Below, piece after piece: positions 44,829 through 52,674 of a DNA stretch of 64,000 nt; the first letter of the stretch is position 1, and each line of letters opens with the position of its first letter. Location: assembly GCF_002102265.1 (NCBI RefSeq), contig NZ_LQPG01000033.1, positions 1 to 64,000 of the forward strand. The letters run 5' to 3'. The translations under genes were made by a program, and so were the position numbers. The notes beneath the pieces were generated by a model that saw nothing but the letters and a program-made list of their open reading frames with translations, had not been told where the DNA came from and did no database searches. Source of the stretch: Mycolicibacter longobardus (GTDB taxonomy: Bacteria > Actinomycetota > Actinomycetes > Mycobacteriales > Mycobacteriaceae).

Positions 44829-45659
44829 ATGGGATCAGTCGAGGACCACTTGCACGGCCTGACTCACGCGGGGCCGGATGCCTGGCTGGCATGGGCCGCG
44901 TGGCTGGCGATCGGGATCACCGTGCTGGCGCTGATCTACCTGAACCGGCAACTGCAGCGCAATCGGCGGGCGGCCGCCGAGCAGACCCGCCCGCACGTGG
45001 CGATGTACATGGAGCCGCACGCTGCGGACTGGCACGTCATCGAGCTGGTGGTCCGCAACTTCGGCAAGACCGCGGCCTACGACATCCGGTTCTCGTTCGC
45101 CCAGCCGCCCACCGTGGCCCGCTACGAGACGGCCTCCGACGGCTACGCCGACGTGGTCGCGTTGCAGCTGCCCGAGGAGCTCACGGTGCTGGCGCCCAAC
45201 CAGGAGTGGCGAACGGTGTGGGACTCGGCGATCGACCGGGCCGAGCTCGGTGAGGGCATCGAGTCGCGATTCACCGGGACGGTCAGCTACTACGACACCC
45301 CTGAGGAGCCCAAGGGCTGGTTCGGCCGCGGCAAGCGCACCCGCTACGAGAACAAGGTGACGCTGGACTGGGGCGACCTGCCCCCGGTGCGGCGGGTCGA
45401 GTTGATGACGACGCATGACCTGGCCAAGCGGGAGAAGCAGAAGCTGGAGCTGCTGCGCAGCCTGCTCAGCTACTTCCACTACGCGAGCAAGGAGACCCGC
45501 CCGGACGCGTTCCGCGCCGAGATCGAGCGGATCAACGGGGCGGCCCGCGAGATCCAGGACCGGTTGCGCGGCCGCGAGCAGCTGGAGAGCTCCGGCAACA
45601 CCGACATCACGGTGCGCCTCGGCGACGCCAGCGCCGAGTTGGGCAAGCACCGCAGCTAG
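44829..45659 (+). CDS. Single-pass membrane protein of unknown function (Rv0633c-like)
   Basis: The 276-residue protein has one N-terminal membrane helix (WLAWAAWLAIGITVLALIYL) and a cytoplasmic beta-rich domain. A charged, probably coiled-coil C terminus follows (REKQKLELLRSLLSYFHY, then INGAAREIQDRLRGREQLE). No enzymatic motif is visible. It starts 11 bases after the glyoxalase gene, the same order as Rv0634c-Rv0633c. Confidence 0.75.
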   Translation: MGSVEDHLHGLTHAGPDAWLAWAAWLAIGITVLALIYLNRQLQRNRRAAAEQTRPHVAMYMEPHAADWHVIELVVRNFGKTAAYDIRFSFAQPPTVARYETASDGYADVVALQLPEELTVLAPNQEWRTVWDSAIDRAELGEGIESRFTGTVSYYDTPEEPKGWFGRGKRTRYENKVTLDWGDLPPVRRVELMTTHDLAKREKQKLELLRSLLSYFHYASKETRPDAFRAEIERINGAAREIQDRLRGREQLESSGNTDITVRLGDASAELGKHRS

Positions 45660-45666
45660 CAGAGGC

Positions 45667-46725
45667 CTAGTCGGGCCCTACCGGTTCGGCGCCGGGATAG
45701 TGCGCGGCGCGGAACCGCTGCAGGTAGCCCGGCCAGTCCCAGGTCGACAGGAACTGCGCGGCCGCGCGGTAGCCGTTGTCGTAGAGCTCTTCGAGCCGGA
45801 CGCGGGAGATGTCGAAGTCCAGCACCCCGACGTCGGTCGGGTTGACCCTGATGGCGCGCACACTGACCCACGGCAGGTTCAGGTGAGTCTGGTCGTGGCC
45901 GACCAGCAAGGTGGTGATCAGATCCTCCAGCAGCCGTGCCTGCCCGAACTGCCGCAGCGGCCCCAGGGCCGGAATCGCGGCGCCGATGTCGTCGCCGGTG
46001 GGTTCCGGAGCCACCGTCACCCCGAAGGTGGGCCACAGCGGTGTCCGGCCGTCGGGCCGATCGAAGCTGTCGATCGGAAAGTTGGAGAGCACCCCGCCGT
46101 CGAGCAGTGTGGACCGCACCCCGGCGGTGCTGGTCAGCGTCATCGGGCGGTAGAAGAACGGCACCGACATCGAGGCGCGTACCGCATCGGCGACCGGCTG
46201 TTCGTCGGGATCGAGTCCGTAGACCCGCCGGTAGTCCCACGGCAGCCGGACCAGCTGTCCGGTCGTCACGTCGGTCACGCTGACCACCGCGCGGTAGCGC
46301 CGCTCCGCCAGCAGGTCGTCGCCGTGGTAGGCCAGATCCCCCCAGGTGCTCACCCCCAGGTTCCGCAGTTCACCACGGATCCAGTCGTGGGCGAAGTCGC
46401 CGCGGTACAGGCCGTTGTCCCGCAGGAATCCCAACGCCGGGCCCAGCACCGGCAGCGGCACCACCGCGTCGCGCCATTTGGGCAGCGGCACCGACAGGGC
46501 CAGCTCCTTGATCTGCGCCGCGGTCAGCTGATCGCCCCGGGCGGCGGCAGCCAGGATGGTGCCCACCACCGAACCGCCGGACACCCCCGAGACGCGCTGC
46601 ACCGTGTAGCCGGCGTCCATCAGCGCGACCACCGCACCGACCAGCCCGGCGAACCGGACTCCCCCGCCGGACAGCACCAGATCGGCCGTCAGCGGCTGGG
46701 TGTCTTTCGATCGGCTGGTGGGCAT
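45667..46725 (-). CDS. Patatin-like phospholipase
   Basis: The 352-residue lipid acyl hydrolase has the patatin oxyanion motif GGGVRFAG (residues 20-27). The nucleophile motif GVSGG has Ser49 as nucleophile, and the dyad aspartate is in LLDGGVLSNFP near residue 190. No signal peptide is evident. It is four bases downstream of the cyanase gene and convergent with the Rv0633c-like gene. I do not recall it at this place in H37Rv. Confidence 0.87.
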   Translation of the reverse strand: MPTSRSKDTQPLTADLVLSGGGVRFAGLVGAVVALMDAGYTVQRVSGVSGGSVVGTILAAAARGDQLTAAQIKELALSVPLPKWRDAVVPLPVLGPALGFLRDNGLYRGDFAHDWIRGELRNLGVSTWGDLAYHGDDLLAERRYRAVVSVTDVTTGQLVRLPWDYRRVYGLDPDEQPVADAVRASMSVPFFYRPMTLTSTAGVRSTLLDGGVLSNFPIDSFDRPDGRTPLWPTFGVTVAPEPTGDDIGAAIPALGPLRQFGQARLLEDLITTLLVGHDQTHLNLPWVSVRAIRVNPTDVGVLDFDISRVRLEELYDNGYRAAAQFLSTWDWPGYLQRFRAAHYPGAEPVGPD

Positions 46726-46729
46726 CGGC

Positions 46730-47185
46730 TCACGCCCGGTTCGCTGAATTCCACTCGTAGGGAAGGAATTTGCCGTCGAAGGTGATCACCACCCGGTCAC
46801 CGCCCGGATGCGGCTTGCGCTCGATGTCCATGCTGAAGTTGATGGCGCTCATGATGCCGTCGCCGAACTGCTCGTGGATCAGTTCCTTGATCGCCGGACC
46901 GTAGACCCCCACCGCCTCGTAGAGCCGGTAGATGGTCGGGTCGGTGGGCGGCCCGGTGAGCCCGCCGCGCATCGGCACCGCGGCCAACACCGGCACCACC
47001 TCCGGGTCCAGCCCCAGCAGGCCGGCGAGGGTCTCGCCCAGCTCGGCGGGGATGGGGTGCTGACCCAACAGTGCCGACGTGGTCCACACGACGGGCTTGT
47101 CGATCGCGTCGGCCAGTTCCTGCCAGGTCAGTCCCTTGGCAAGGCGTGCGGCGATGATCTGTTCGGTGATCTGGCTCCGGTTCAT
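46730..47185 (-). CDS. cynS: Cyanate hydratase (cyanase)
   Basis: Cyanase converts cyanate and bicarbonate to ammonia and carbon dioxide. The 151-residue protein has the helix-turn-helix-like N terminus and the active-site residues of the E. coli enzyme (Arg96, Glu99, Ser122) at Arg87, Glu90 and Ser113, in TDPTIYRLYEAVGVYG and GDGIMSAINF. I chose the ATG at 47185; one at 47197 has a poorer ribosome site. It sits between an SRPBCC gene and the patatin gene in one minus-strand unit. Confidence 0.9.
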   Translation of the reverse strand: MNRSQITEQIIAARLAKGLTWQELADAIDKPVVWTTSALLGQHPIPAELGETLAGLLGLDPEVVPVLAAVPMRGGLTGPPTDPTIYRLYEAVGVYGPAIKELIHEQFGDGIMSAINFSMDIERKPHPGGDRVVITFDGKFLPYEWNSANRA

Positions 47186-47208
47186 GATTTCCAGCATGCC
47201 CTTGTTGC

Positions 47209-47646
47209 TCAGCGTTCGAAATGGCGGCGCAGGTTGTCCCACATCGCGGCGTGCGAGCTGCCACCGTCGCGCAGCACGGTCTTCATCAACAGCCGCGGCG
47301 CGCTGATGTCGACCTGTTCGTGCAGCCGGGTGCCGCCGGCGTTCGGGCGCACCGTCATGGTGGACCACATCTCGATGCCGGGCCGCTGCAGCGTGTGGGT
47401 GCGGATCTCGCCGGGGCCGGCGGTGCGCAGGTCCACCCGGCAGGTGAACCGGATCGGTATGCCGTACAGGCGCATGCGGTGCGGAGCCAGGTAGCGGGTG
47501 GCGCCGTCGGGGCCGCCGGGGATCTGGCGCACGTCGACCAGCATCGGGTGCAGGGCTTCGTAGTTGACCAGGTCGGCCAGAAACGTCGCCACGGCCTCGG
47601 GCGGCGCCGCGATGTCGGCGGTGTGTTCCAGGCGGCCGCGTGCCAT
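47209..47646 (-). CDS. SRPBCC family protein (polyketide cyclase/dehydrase-like)
   Basis: The 145-residue protein has the START/Bet v1-like pattern: HTADIAAPPEAVATFLADLVNYEALHP at the front and a long C-terminal helix ending AAMWDNLRRHFER. Such proteins bind hydrophobic ligands; no specific ligand is implied. It is first in the SRPBCC-cynS-patatin unit and divergent from the RES-type toxin-antitoxin operon. Confidence 0.75.
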   Translation of the reverse strand: MARGRLEHTADIAAPPEAVATFLADLVNYEALHPMLVDVRQIPGGPDGATRYLAPHRMRLYGIPIRFTCRVDLRTAGPGEIRTHTLQRPGIEMWSTMTVRPNAGGTRLHEQVDISAPRLLMKTVLRDGGSSHAAMWDNLRRHFER

Positions 47647-47679
47647 GCAGGAACTCTAGCCCGACGTGACCCGATGGCA

Positions 47680-47723
47680 CGATTGTTTCGATTGTTTCAA
47701 TCCCGCGCCGCAGCGGGTAGCAT
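47680..47723 (+). promoter_or_regulatory. Direct-repeat operator and leaderless promoter of the RES toxin-antitoxin operon
   Basis: CGATTGTTT occurs twice in tandem (47680-47688 and 47689-47697). The second copy extends into a small dyad, ATTGTTTCAAT. TAGCAT (47718-47723) is a TANNNT -10 whose expected start point falls on the ATG at 47731. The repeats cover the -35 region, a fitting place for antitoxin binding. Confidence 0.5.
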
Positions 47724-47730
47724 GGTTCGC

Positions 47731-48246
47731 ATGCCCACCGCCGTCGCACCGATCGCCCGCCAGGTCGCCGAACGTGCCCGTACCGACGCGGGGTTCGCGC
47801 ATGTCCTCGACGCCCTGCTGGAGGCGCCCACGGCGCCGCAGGGCACCCTGGAGCGCATCGCCGCCCACGCGCTGAACGATCAGCGCCGCGCCGCGGTTGT
47901 CGACGACTTCGTCGCCGGGGCGCTGCCCACCCCGAAGGTGCAGGAACTGCTGCGGTTGGGCACACCGCAGGCCGTCCACCGGTTGCGCAGCCGCGGCAAG
48001 CTCGTCGGCGCGGCTGTGGGCAACCAAACCTGGTTCCCGGCCTGGCAATTCGATGACGCGCGGGTGCGCCCCGACCTGCCGGAGATCCTGGAGTTGCTGG
48101 GGCGGTTCACCACCGACCCGCTCGCCGCCGACCGCATCATGCGGCTCACCCATGACGAGTTGGGCGGCGCCTCGATCGCCGAAGCGCTGCGGCACCCGGA
48201 CACCGCGCAGGCCGCGCGGCGACTGCTCGCCTCGCTCGGTGCCTGA
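47731..48246 (+). CDS. Antitoxin with Xre/MbcA/ParS toxin-binding C-terminal domain
   Basis: The 171-residue protein pairs with a RES toxin. Its middle has a small DNA-binding type segment (LLRLGTPQAVHRLRSRGKLV, then WFPAWQFDDARV). The C-terminal LPEILELLGRFTTDPLAADRIMRL fits the MbcA/ParS toxin-binding domain. It is longer than MbcA of H37Rv and has an added helical N terminus. The ATG at 47731 is favoured by the leaderless promoter; ATG 47722 is possible. Overlaps the toxin gene by eight bases. It resembles the Rv3188-Rv3189 arrangement. Confidence 0.75.
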   Translation: MPTAVAPIARQVAERARTDAGFAHVLDALLEAPTAPQGTLERIAAHALNDQRRAAVVDDFVAGALPTPKVQELLRLGTPQAVHRLRSRGKLVGAAVGNQTWFPAWQFDDARVRPDLPEILELLGRFTTDPLAADRIMRLTHDELGGASIAEALRHPDTAQAARRLLASLGA

Positions 48247-48856
48247 GCTTCCCTCCGGTTACCGGGCTCCCCTGCCCGACGCCAAGCCGACCGGACTGCG
48301 CCGCCGCAGGATTCCCGCCGGAACGCTGCTGTGGCGCCTGGACGCGCAGCACCCCGACCAGTGGGACTGGGACGGGTTCGCCGAGCCGCGCTACCGGTTC
48401 GACCCGCAGTCGGGAGCGTTCCGCACCCGTTACGCGGCAACCGATCTCGTCGGCGCATTCCGGGAGCGTTACCGTCTGACCGGCCTGATGATCCCCACCG
48501 ACCACGCTGGCCACCACCTGGTTCGGCTGTCCGCCGCCCGGCACCTGCGGGTGCTCGACCTGCGCACCGAACTCAATCTGGACGCCCTGGGCGTCGACGA
48601 TCAGATCAGCACCGGCCAGCACGACGCGGTGTGGGCCACCTGCCAGCGGCTGGCCGACGCCGTGCCGCGCTGGTGGCCCGAAACCGACGAATGCCCGGAC
48701 GCGATCGTCTACCGTTCCCGCACCACCCCGGAGACCTCGGTCAACTACGCGTTCTTCGCCGCCGGGGCGTTCGACGTGGAGTCCTGGCCACTGGCGCAGC
48801 GCCCGGACGTCACCGCCGATCTGGTGCTGCGGCACGGGTTCACTGTCTTGTTCTGA
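48239..48856 (+). CDS. RES domain toxin (MbcT/Rv3189-like NAD-degrading family)
   Basis: The 205-residue RES domain protein probably degrades NAD, as shown for the M. tuberculosis MbcT toxin. Family features include RIPAGTLLWRL (Arg33), RYRFDPQSGAFRTRYAA (Tyr65) and DLVGAFRERY (Glu76). Further into the protein are RHLRVLDLRTELNLDAL and the late TSVNYAFFAAGAFDV. Length matches Rv3189. GTG start within the antitoxin's end; convergent with the phosphofructokinase gene. Confidence 0.78.
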   Translation: MPELPSGYRAPLPDAKPTGLRRRRIPAGTLLWRLDAQHPDQWDWDGFAEPRYRFDPQSGAFRTRYAATDLVGAFRERYRLTGLMIPTDHAGHHLVRLSAARHLRVLDLRTELNLDALGVDDQISTGQHDAVWATCQRLADAVPRWWPETDECPDAIVYRSRTTPETSVNYAFFAAGAFDVESWPLAQRPDVTADLVLRHGFTVLF

Positions 48857-48876
48857 CGCCGCACCAGGCCGGTTGC

Positions 48877-48895
48877 GTTCCGCGCCGAGCGGAAC
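48877..48895. terminator. Hairpin between convergent toxin and phosphofructokinase genes
   Basis: A perfect seven-base stem, GTTCCGC-GCCGA-GCGGAAC, lies 21 bases past the toxin stop. There is no clear T-run, so a terminator role is only possible. Confidence 0.3.
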
Positions 48896-48960
48896 CACCC
48901 GACGCACCATCGGCGTGTCCCGTCGTGAATTTCCCACTCACGAGGTCGACGAGACGTCGG

Positions 48961-50073
48961 TCAACTCTCGTCGCCGAACCTGATACCCACGTCACGCGCG
49001 GCCTGGATCGAATCACAGTCCGGTGGAACCGTTTTCAGTCGGCTGGTGGCCTCGACCAGCGGCACGTAGTCCACCGTCGGCGGGTTGAGCGCCACCATCA
49101 CCCCGCTGCGCCCCTCGTCGAGGGCCCGCACCGCGGCGGCGCCGAAACGCAGCCCCAGCAGCCGGTCCACCGAGGTCGGCGAACCACCGCGCAGCAGGTG
49201 ACCCAGCACGACGGCGCGCGATTCGCGCCCGGTCAGCTCCTCCAGCTCGGCAGCCACCTTGGCCCCGATACCGCCCAGGCGGACGGCCTGCCCGATCGAC
49301 TGGCCCGCCACGGTGTGCTCACCGCCGACCGGCTTGGCGCCCTCGGCGACACACACGATCGAGTACGTCGAACCGCGTTGTGCGCGTTCGTTGATCAGCT
49401 CGGCCACCGGCTCGAGGCGATACGGGATCTCCGGCAGCAGGATGGCGTGCACCCCGGACGCCATGCCCGCGTGCAGCGCGATCCAGCCGGCGTAGCGGCC
49501 CATCACCTCCACCACGATGATCCGGCTGTGCGAGGTGGCCGTGGAGAACAACCGGTCGATGCACTCCGAGGCGAACCCGACGGCGCTGTCGAAACCGAAC
49601 GTCGCCGCGGTGCCCTCCAGGTCGTTGTCGATGGTCTTGGGCACCCCGACCAACCGCAGCCCGGCCTCGTGCAGGTGGTTGCCGATCGTCAGGGAGCCGT
49701 CGCCGCCGATGGTGATCAGCGCGTCGATCCCGTGCTGCGCGAACCGGCCGAGCAGCTCCTCGGTGCGGTCCTGCTCGATCCAGCTGCCGTCGGGCTGCTG
49801 CACCGGGTAGGCGATCGGGTTGCCGCGGTTGGTGCTGCCCAGAATGGTGCCGCCCTGGTGGATGATGCCGCGCACCCGCTGCCGGGTCAGCTCGATCAAG
49901 CCGCCGCCGGGGTAGTCGTCGCTGACCAGCAGCCCGTTGAAGCCGTCGCGGATCCCGACGACGTCCCAGCCCCGGTTGCGGGCGGCCAGGGTGGCGGCGT
50001 AGATGACGGCGTTCAGGCCGGGAGCGTCCCCGCCTCCGGTGCTGATCGCGATGCGTTTGATGCCGGACGTCAC
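48961..50073 (-). CDS. 6-phosphofructokinase (PPi-like lineage, probably ATP-dependent)
   Basis: The 370-residue enzyme phosphorylates fructose 6-phosphate. The nucleotide loop is STGGGDAPGLNAVI and the phosphoryl-donor signature is TIGGDGSL (Asp125-Gly126). The catalytic block VPKTIDNDLEG has Lys146. Glycine at the first signature site predicts ATP use; lysine at the second is the PPi-type residue. GTG start with AGGAGG, directly abutting the alcohol dehydrogenase stop, so the two are co-transcribed. It is not the syntenic pfkA of H37Rv. Confidence 0.87.
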   Translation of the reverse strand: MTSGIKRIAISTGGGDAPGLNAVIYAATLAARNRGWDVVGIRDGFNGLLVSDDYPGGGLIELTRQRVRGIIHQGGTILGSTNRGNPIAYPVQQPDGSWIEQDRTEELLGRFAQHGIDALITIGGDGSLTIGNHLHEAGLRLVGVPKTIDNDLEGTAATFGFDSAVGFASECIDRLFSTATSHSRIIVVEVMGRYAGWIALHAGMASGVHAILLPEIPYRLEPVAELINERAQRGSTYSIVCVAEGAKPVGGEHTVAGQSIGQAVRLGGIGAKVAAELEELTGRESRAVVLGHLLRGGSPTSVDRLLGLRFGAAAVRALDEGRSGVMVALNPPTVDYVPLVEATSRLKTVPPDCDSIQAARDVGIRFGDES

Positions 50074-51234
50074 CTAAACCTCCTGTAGCGCGCTCTTCGG
50101 GTCGATCAGGATCTTGGCGTGCTTGGCCGGGTCGGCCAGCGCGTCGAACGCATTCGCCACCCCACCCAGTCCGACCGTACCGGTGATCAGCGGCGAAACG
50201 TCGACTTTGCCCTCGGCGATCATGTGCAGGGTGTCACGGAATTCCATTGGGGTGTAACCGAAAACGAACCGCAGGTCGGTTTCCTTGTTGATCGCCATCG
50301 CGGGCCGGATCGCGTCGGTGCCCATGCAGACCCCGACCACCACCACCCGGGTGAACAGCGGCGCCCCGGCGATGATGCCGTCGATGACCCCCGGCACCCC
50401 GACGCACTCGAAGACGACCGGACGTTTCGGAGTGGCGGCGCCGACGGCTTCGGCGGCCCGCCAGACGTGCCACCAGGGCAGCCGCGCCCGGTACAGCTTC
50501 TCCACGGTGCCGATCGCCAGGCCGAAGGCCTCCGGTGCCGTCTCCAGGTGACCGTGACCCGCGGCCGCGGCATACGGTGAGCCCTGCGCCGGGTCCACCA
50601 CGATGTCGGCGCCGCATCGGGTCGCCAGGGCACGCCGGCCGGGCGAGAAGTCACTGGCGATCACCGTGCGCACGCCGCGTGCCTTGAGCATGCACACCAC
50701 CGCCAGGCCGATCGGGCCACAGCCGATCACGATCGCCACGTCGCGTTTGCGGACCTCGCCGCGCCGCACGGCATGCCAGGCGACCGCCATCGGCTCGGTG
50801 AGCGCGGCGGCGTCGGCCGACAGTCCGTTGGGAACCGGCAGCGCCAGGGACTGCTCGACGACCATGTGCTCGGCGTAGCCGCCCGGCGCAGATTCCGACA
50901 ATCCGATCGCGTGGACGGCTTGCCCGCGCCGCACCAGGGGCACCGCGACCACCCGGGTGCCCGGACGCGGCGCCTTGCGGGTGCGGGGGCCGTGGTCGAG
51001 CACTTCACCGCAGAATTCGTGCCCCATCACCACGTGCTGGTCCGAGCGCATGAAGCCGTCGTACCCGGTTTCGGCCATGACCTCGGCGACCTCGTCGCAG
51101 TGCCGGCGGGCATGCAGATCCGATCCGCAGATGCCGCAGCGCAGCACGTCGATGAGCAGTTGGCCTTTGGCCGGTACCGGGGTCGGTAGGTCGACGACAT
51201 CGAGTTGCGCGTTGCTGCAGCTGACCGCTTTCAC
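50074..51234 (-). CDS. Zinc-dependent alcohol dehydrogenase family protein (MDR)
   Basis: The 386-residue medium-chain dehydrogenase has the catalytic zinc residues in RCGICGSDLHARRH and GHEFCGEVLDHG and the NAD motif VIGCGPIGLAVVCML. The four-cysteine structural zinc lobe seen in classical alcohol dehydrogenases is missing (the region reads AVPLVRRGQAVHAIGLS). Substrate may be a polyol or sugar alcohol given the adjoining phosphofructokinase, but this is inference from context only. Confidence 0.82.
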   Translation of the reverse strand: MKAVSCSNAQLDVVDLPTPVPAKGQLLIDVLRCGICGSDLHARRHCDEVAEVMAETGYDGFMRSDQHVVMGHEFCGEVLDHGPRTRKAPRPGTRVVAVPLVRRGQAVHAIGLSESAPGGYAEHMVVEQSLALPVPNGLSADAAALTEPMAVAWHAVRRGEVRKRDVAIVIGCGPIGLAVVCMLKARGVRTVIASDFSPGRRALATRCGADIVVDPAQGSPYAAAAGHGHLETAPEAFGLAIGTVEKLYRARLPWWHVWRAAEAVGAATPKRPVVFECVGVPGVIDGIIAGAPLFTRVVVVGVCMGTDAIRPAMAINKETDLRFVFGYTPMEFRDTLHMIAEGKVDVSPLITGTVGLGGVANAFDALADPAKHAKILIDPKSALQEV

Positions 51235-51273
51235 GCACCCAAGCCTACGAGGCGGCCCGGTCGGCGCGGCGGT

Positions 51274-52086
51274 TTATCGCGAGCGCAGCGCACCCAGCGC
51301 AACAACGGCCAGCACCGCCAGCCACGGCCAGGCCCCCTGCTGGTGTACCCACCCGGCGAGGGTGCCCTGTAGCCGTCCGGCGGCGGTCAGCACCGGATCA
51401 CCCGCACTGGCGTTCAGCCCGAACAGCCGAACTTCGTGGTAGCCGTAGTAGCCGACGTAAAGCCCGACGACCACCAGCAGTGCTCCGCTGATCCGGCTGG
51501 CATAGCGCGTGATTCGGCGCATCCGGTCTATCAGTGCCGAGCGAGCCAGCGCCACCGCGATCGCCAGCACCCCGACCAGCAGGCCGAACCCGGCCGCATA
51601 CGCCAGATACACCATCACCCCGTGGTGACCACCGTGAAACGCCGCCCCGGTGACCGCCAGGAAAGGGCCGATCGTGCAGCCCAGCGACGCGCACGCGTAG
51701 CCCACCCCGTAGCCGAACATCGACCCGATCCGGGCCGTCGGCGCCCAGCGCCCAGCGAATGCCGCAACCCCGAGTCGGCGCCCGGCCAGCAGCCAGACAC
51801 CGAGCGCGACCAGCACCGCGCCGATCACGGCGGTGGCATAGGGCAGGTAGCGCTGCACCGTCGCCGCGACGGTGACGGTGAGCAGCCCGAAGGCGCCGAA
51901 CACCGCCAGAAACCCGAGGGTCATCGCCACGGTGGCCAGCAGCGCGCGGCCTACCGCGCCCCACCCGCGGCTGCGCTCGCCACGCACCACCAACGCCAGA
52001 TAGGCGGGTAGCAGGGCGAACCCGCACGGATTGAGTGCCGCCACCAACCCGGCGGCGAAAGCCAACCCGGTCAGGTTCTGGTTCAC
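51274..52086 (-). CDS. CcdA/DsbD-like membrane electron carrier (Rv2877c-like)
   Basis: The 270-residue protein has about seven membrane helices. The redox cysteines lie in LNPCGFALLPAYLAL near residue 20 and YACASLGCTIGPF near residue 130. It should move reducing power from cytoplasmic thioredoxin to an exported thioredoxin-like partner. The GTG start overlaps the stop of the Mpt53-like gene by four bases (GTGA). In H37Rv this pair is Rv2878c-Rv2877c, far from recC. Confidence 0.86.
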   Translation of the reverse strand: MNQNLTGLAFAAGLVAALNPCGFALLPAYLALVVRGERSRGWGAVGRALLATVAMTLGFLAVFGAFGLLTVTVAATVQRYLPYATAVIGAVLVALGVWLLAGRRLGVAAFAGRWAPTARIGSMFGYGVGYACASLGCTIGPFLAVTGAAFHGGHHGVMVYLAYAAGFGLLVGVLAIAVALARSALIDRMRRITRYASRISGALLVVVGLYVGYYGYHEVRLFGLNASAGDPVLTAAGRLQGTLAGWVHQQGAWPWLAVLAVVALGALRSR

Positions 52087-52583
52087 CTCGTCAGCGCGGC
52101 AACCCGGTCGGCCAACTCCTGCTTGGTCATCGCCGACGTCGGGTTGTTGACGAACGTCGAGGTGCCGTCGGCGCGCTCGAACACGTACGCGGGCTGCCAC
52201 GGCACCCCGAATCGGGCCCAGATCGCGCCGTCGGTGTCGTTGAGGTGGGTGAAGTTCAGGTGGTACTTGGCCACGAAGTTGCGCAGCGCCGCCGGATCGG
52301 AGCGCGCCGCCACCCCGACGAAGGTCACCCCGGGGTTGGCGGCGGCGACCTGGCTAACCGACGGCGCCTCGGCGTTGCAGAACGGGCACCACGGCGTCCA
52401 GAACCACAGCACCGCGGGTTTGCCCTGCAGGCTTGCGCCGTTGAACGGGGCACCGTCGATGGTGGTGGCGGTGAACTGTAACCGGTCATCGGCGGCCGTG
52501 GCGGCCGGTGGGCCGGCCAGCCCGACGACCAGTGCGGCGACCAGTGCGGCGACGATGGACAGCGCCAGCGTGTAAATCCTCAT
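52083..52583 (-). CDS. mpt53: Secreted thioredoxin-like disulfide oxidoreductase (Mpt53/DsbE-like)
   Basis: The 166-residue protein has a signal peptide ending near PAATA-ADD (residue 30) and a thioredoxin fold with the active site WCPFC (Cys66, Cys69). Segments LQGKPAVLWFWTPWCPFCNA, VSQVAAANPGVTFVGVA and TSTFVNNPTSAMTKQEL closely follow Mpt53 of H37Rv. It should form or repair disulfides in exported proteins with the adjoining CcdA-like carrier. Divergent from recC; the 91-base gap between them holds no gene. Confidence 0.9.
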   Translation of the reverse strand: MRIYTLALSIVAALVAALVVGLAGPPAATAADDRLQFTATTIDGAPFNGASLQGKPAVLWFWTPWCPFCNAEAPSVSQVAAANPGVTFVGVAARSDPAALRNFVAKYHLNFTHLNDTDGAIWARFGVPWQPAYVFERADGTSTFVNNPTSAMTKQELADRVAALTR

Positions 52584-52674
52584 AACTGCACCACGATCGG
52601 ACGCGGCCGATGGTTCAGTCACAAGGGCGTGGACTCAACACTCGGTGTCGGTGTCGCGGTTTATGGTGGCCGCG

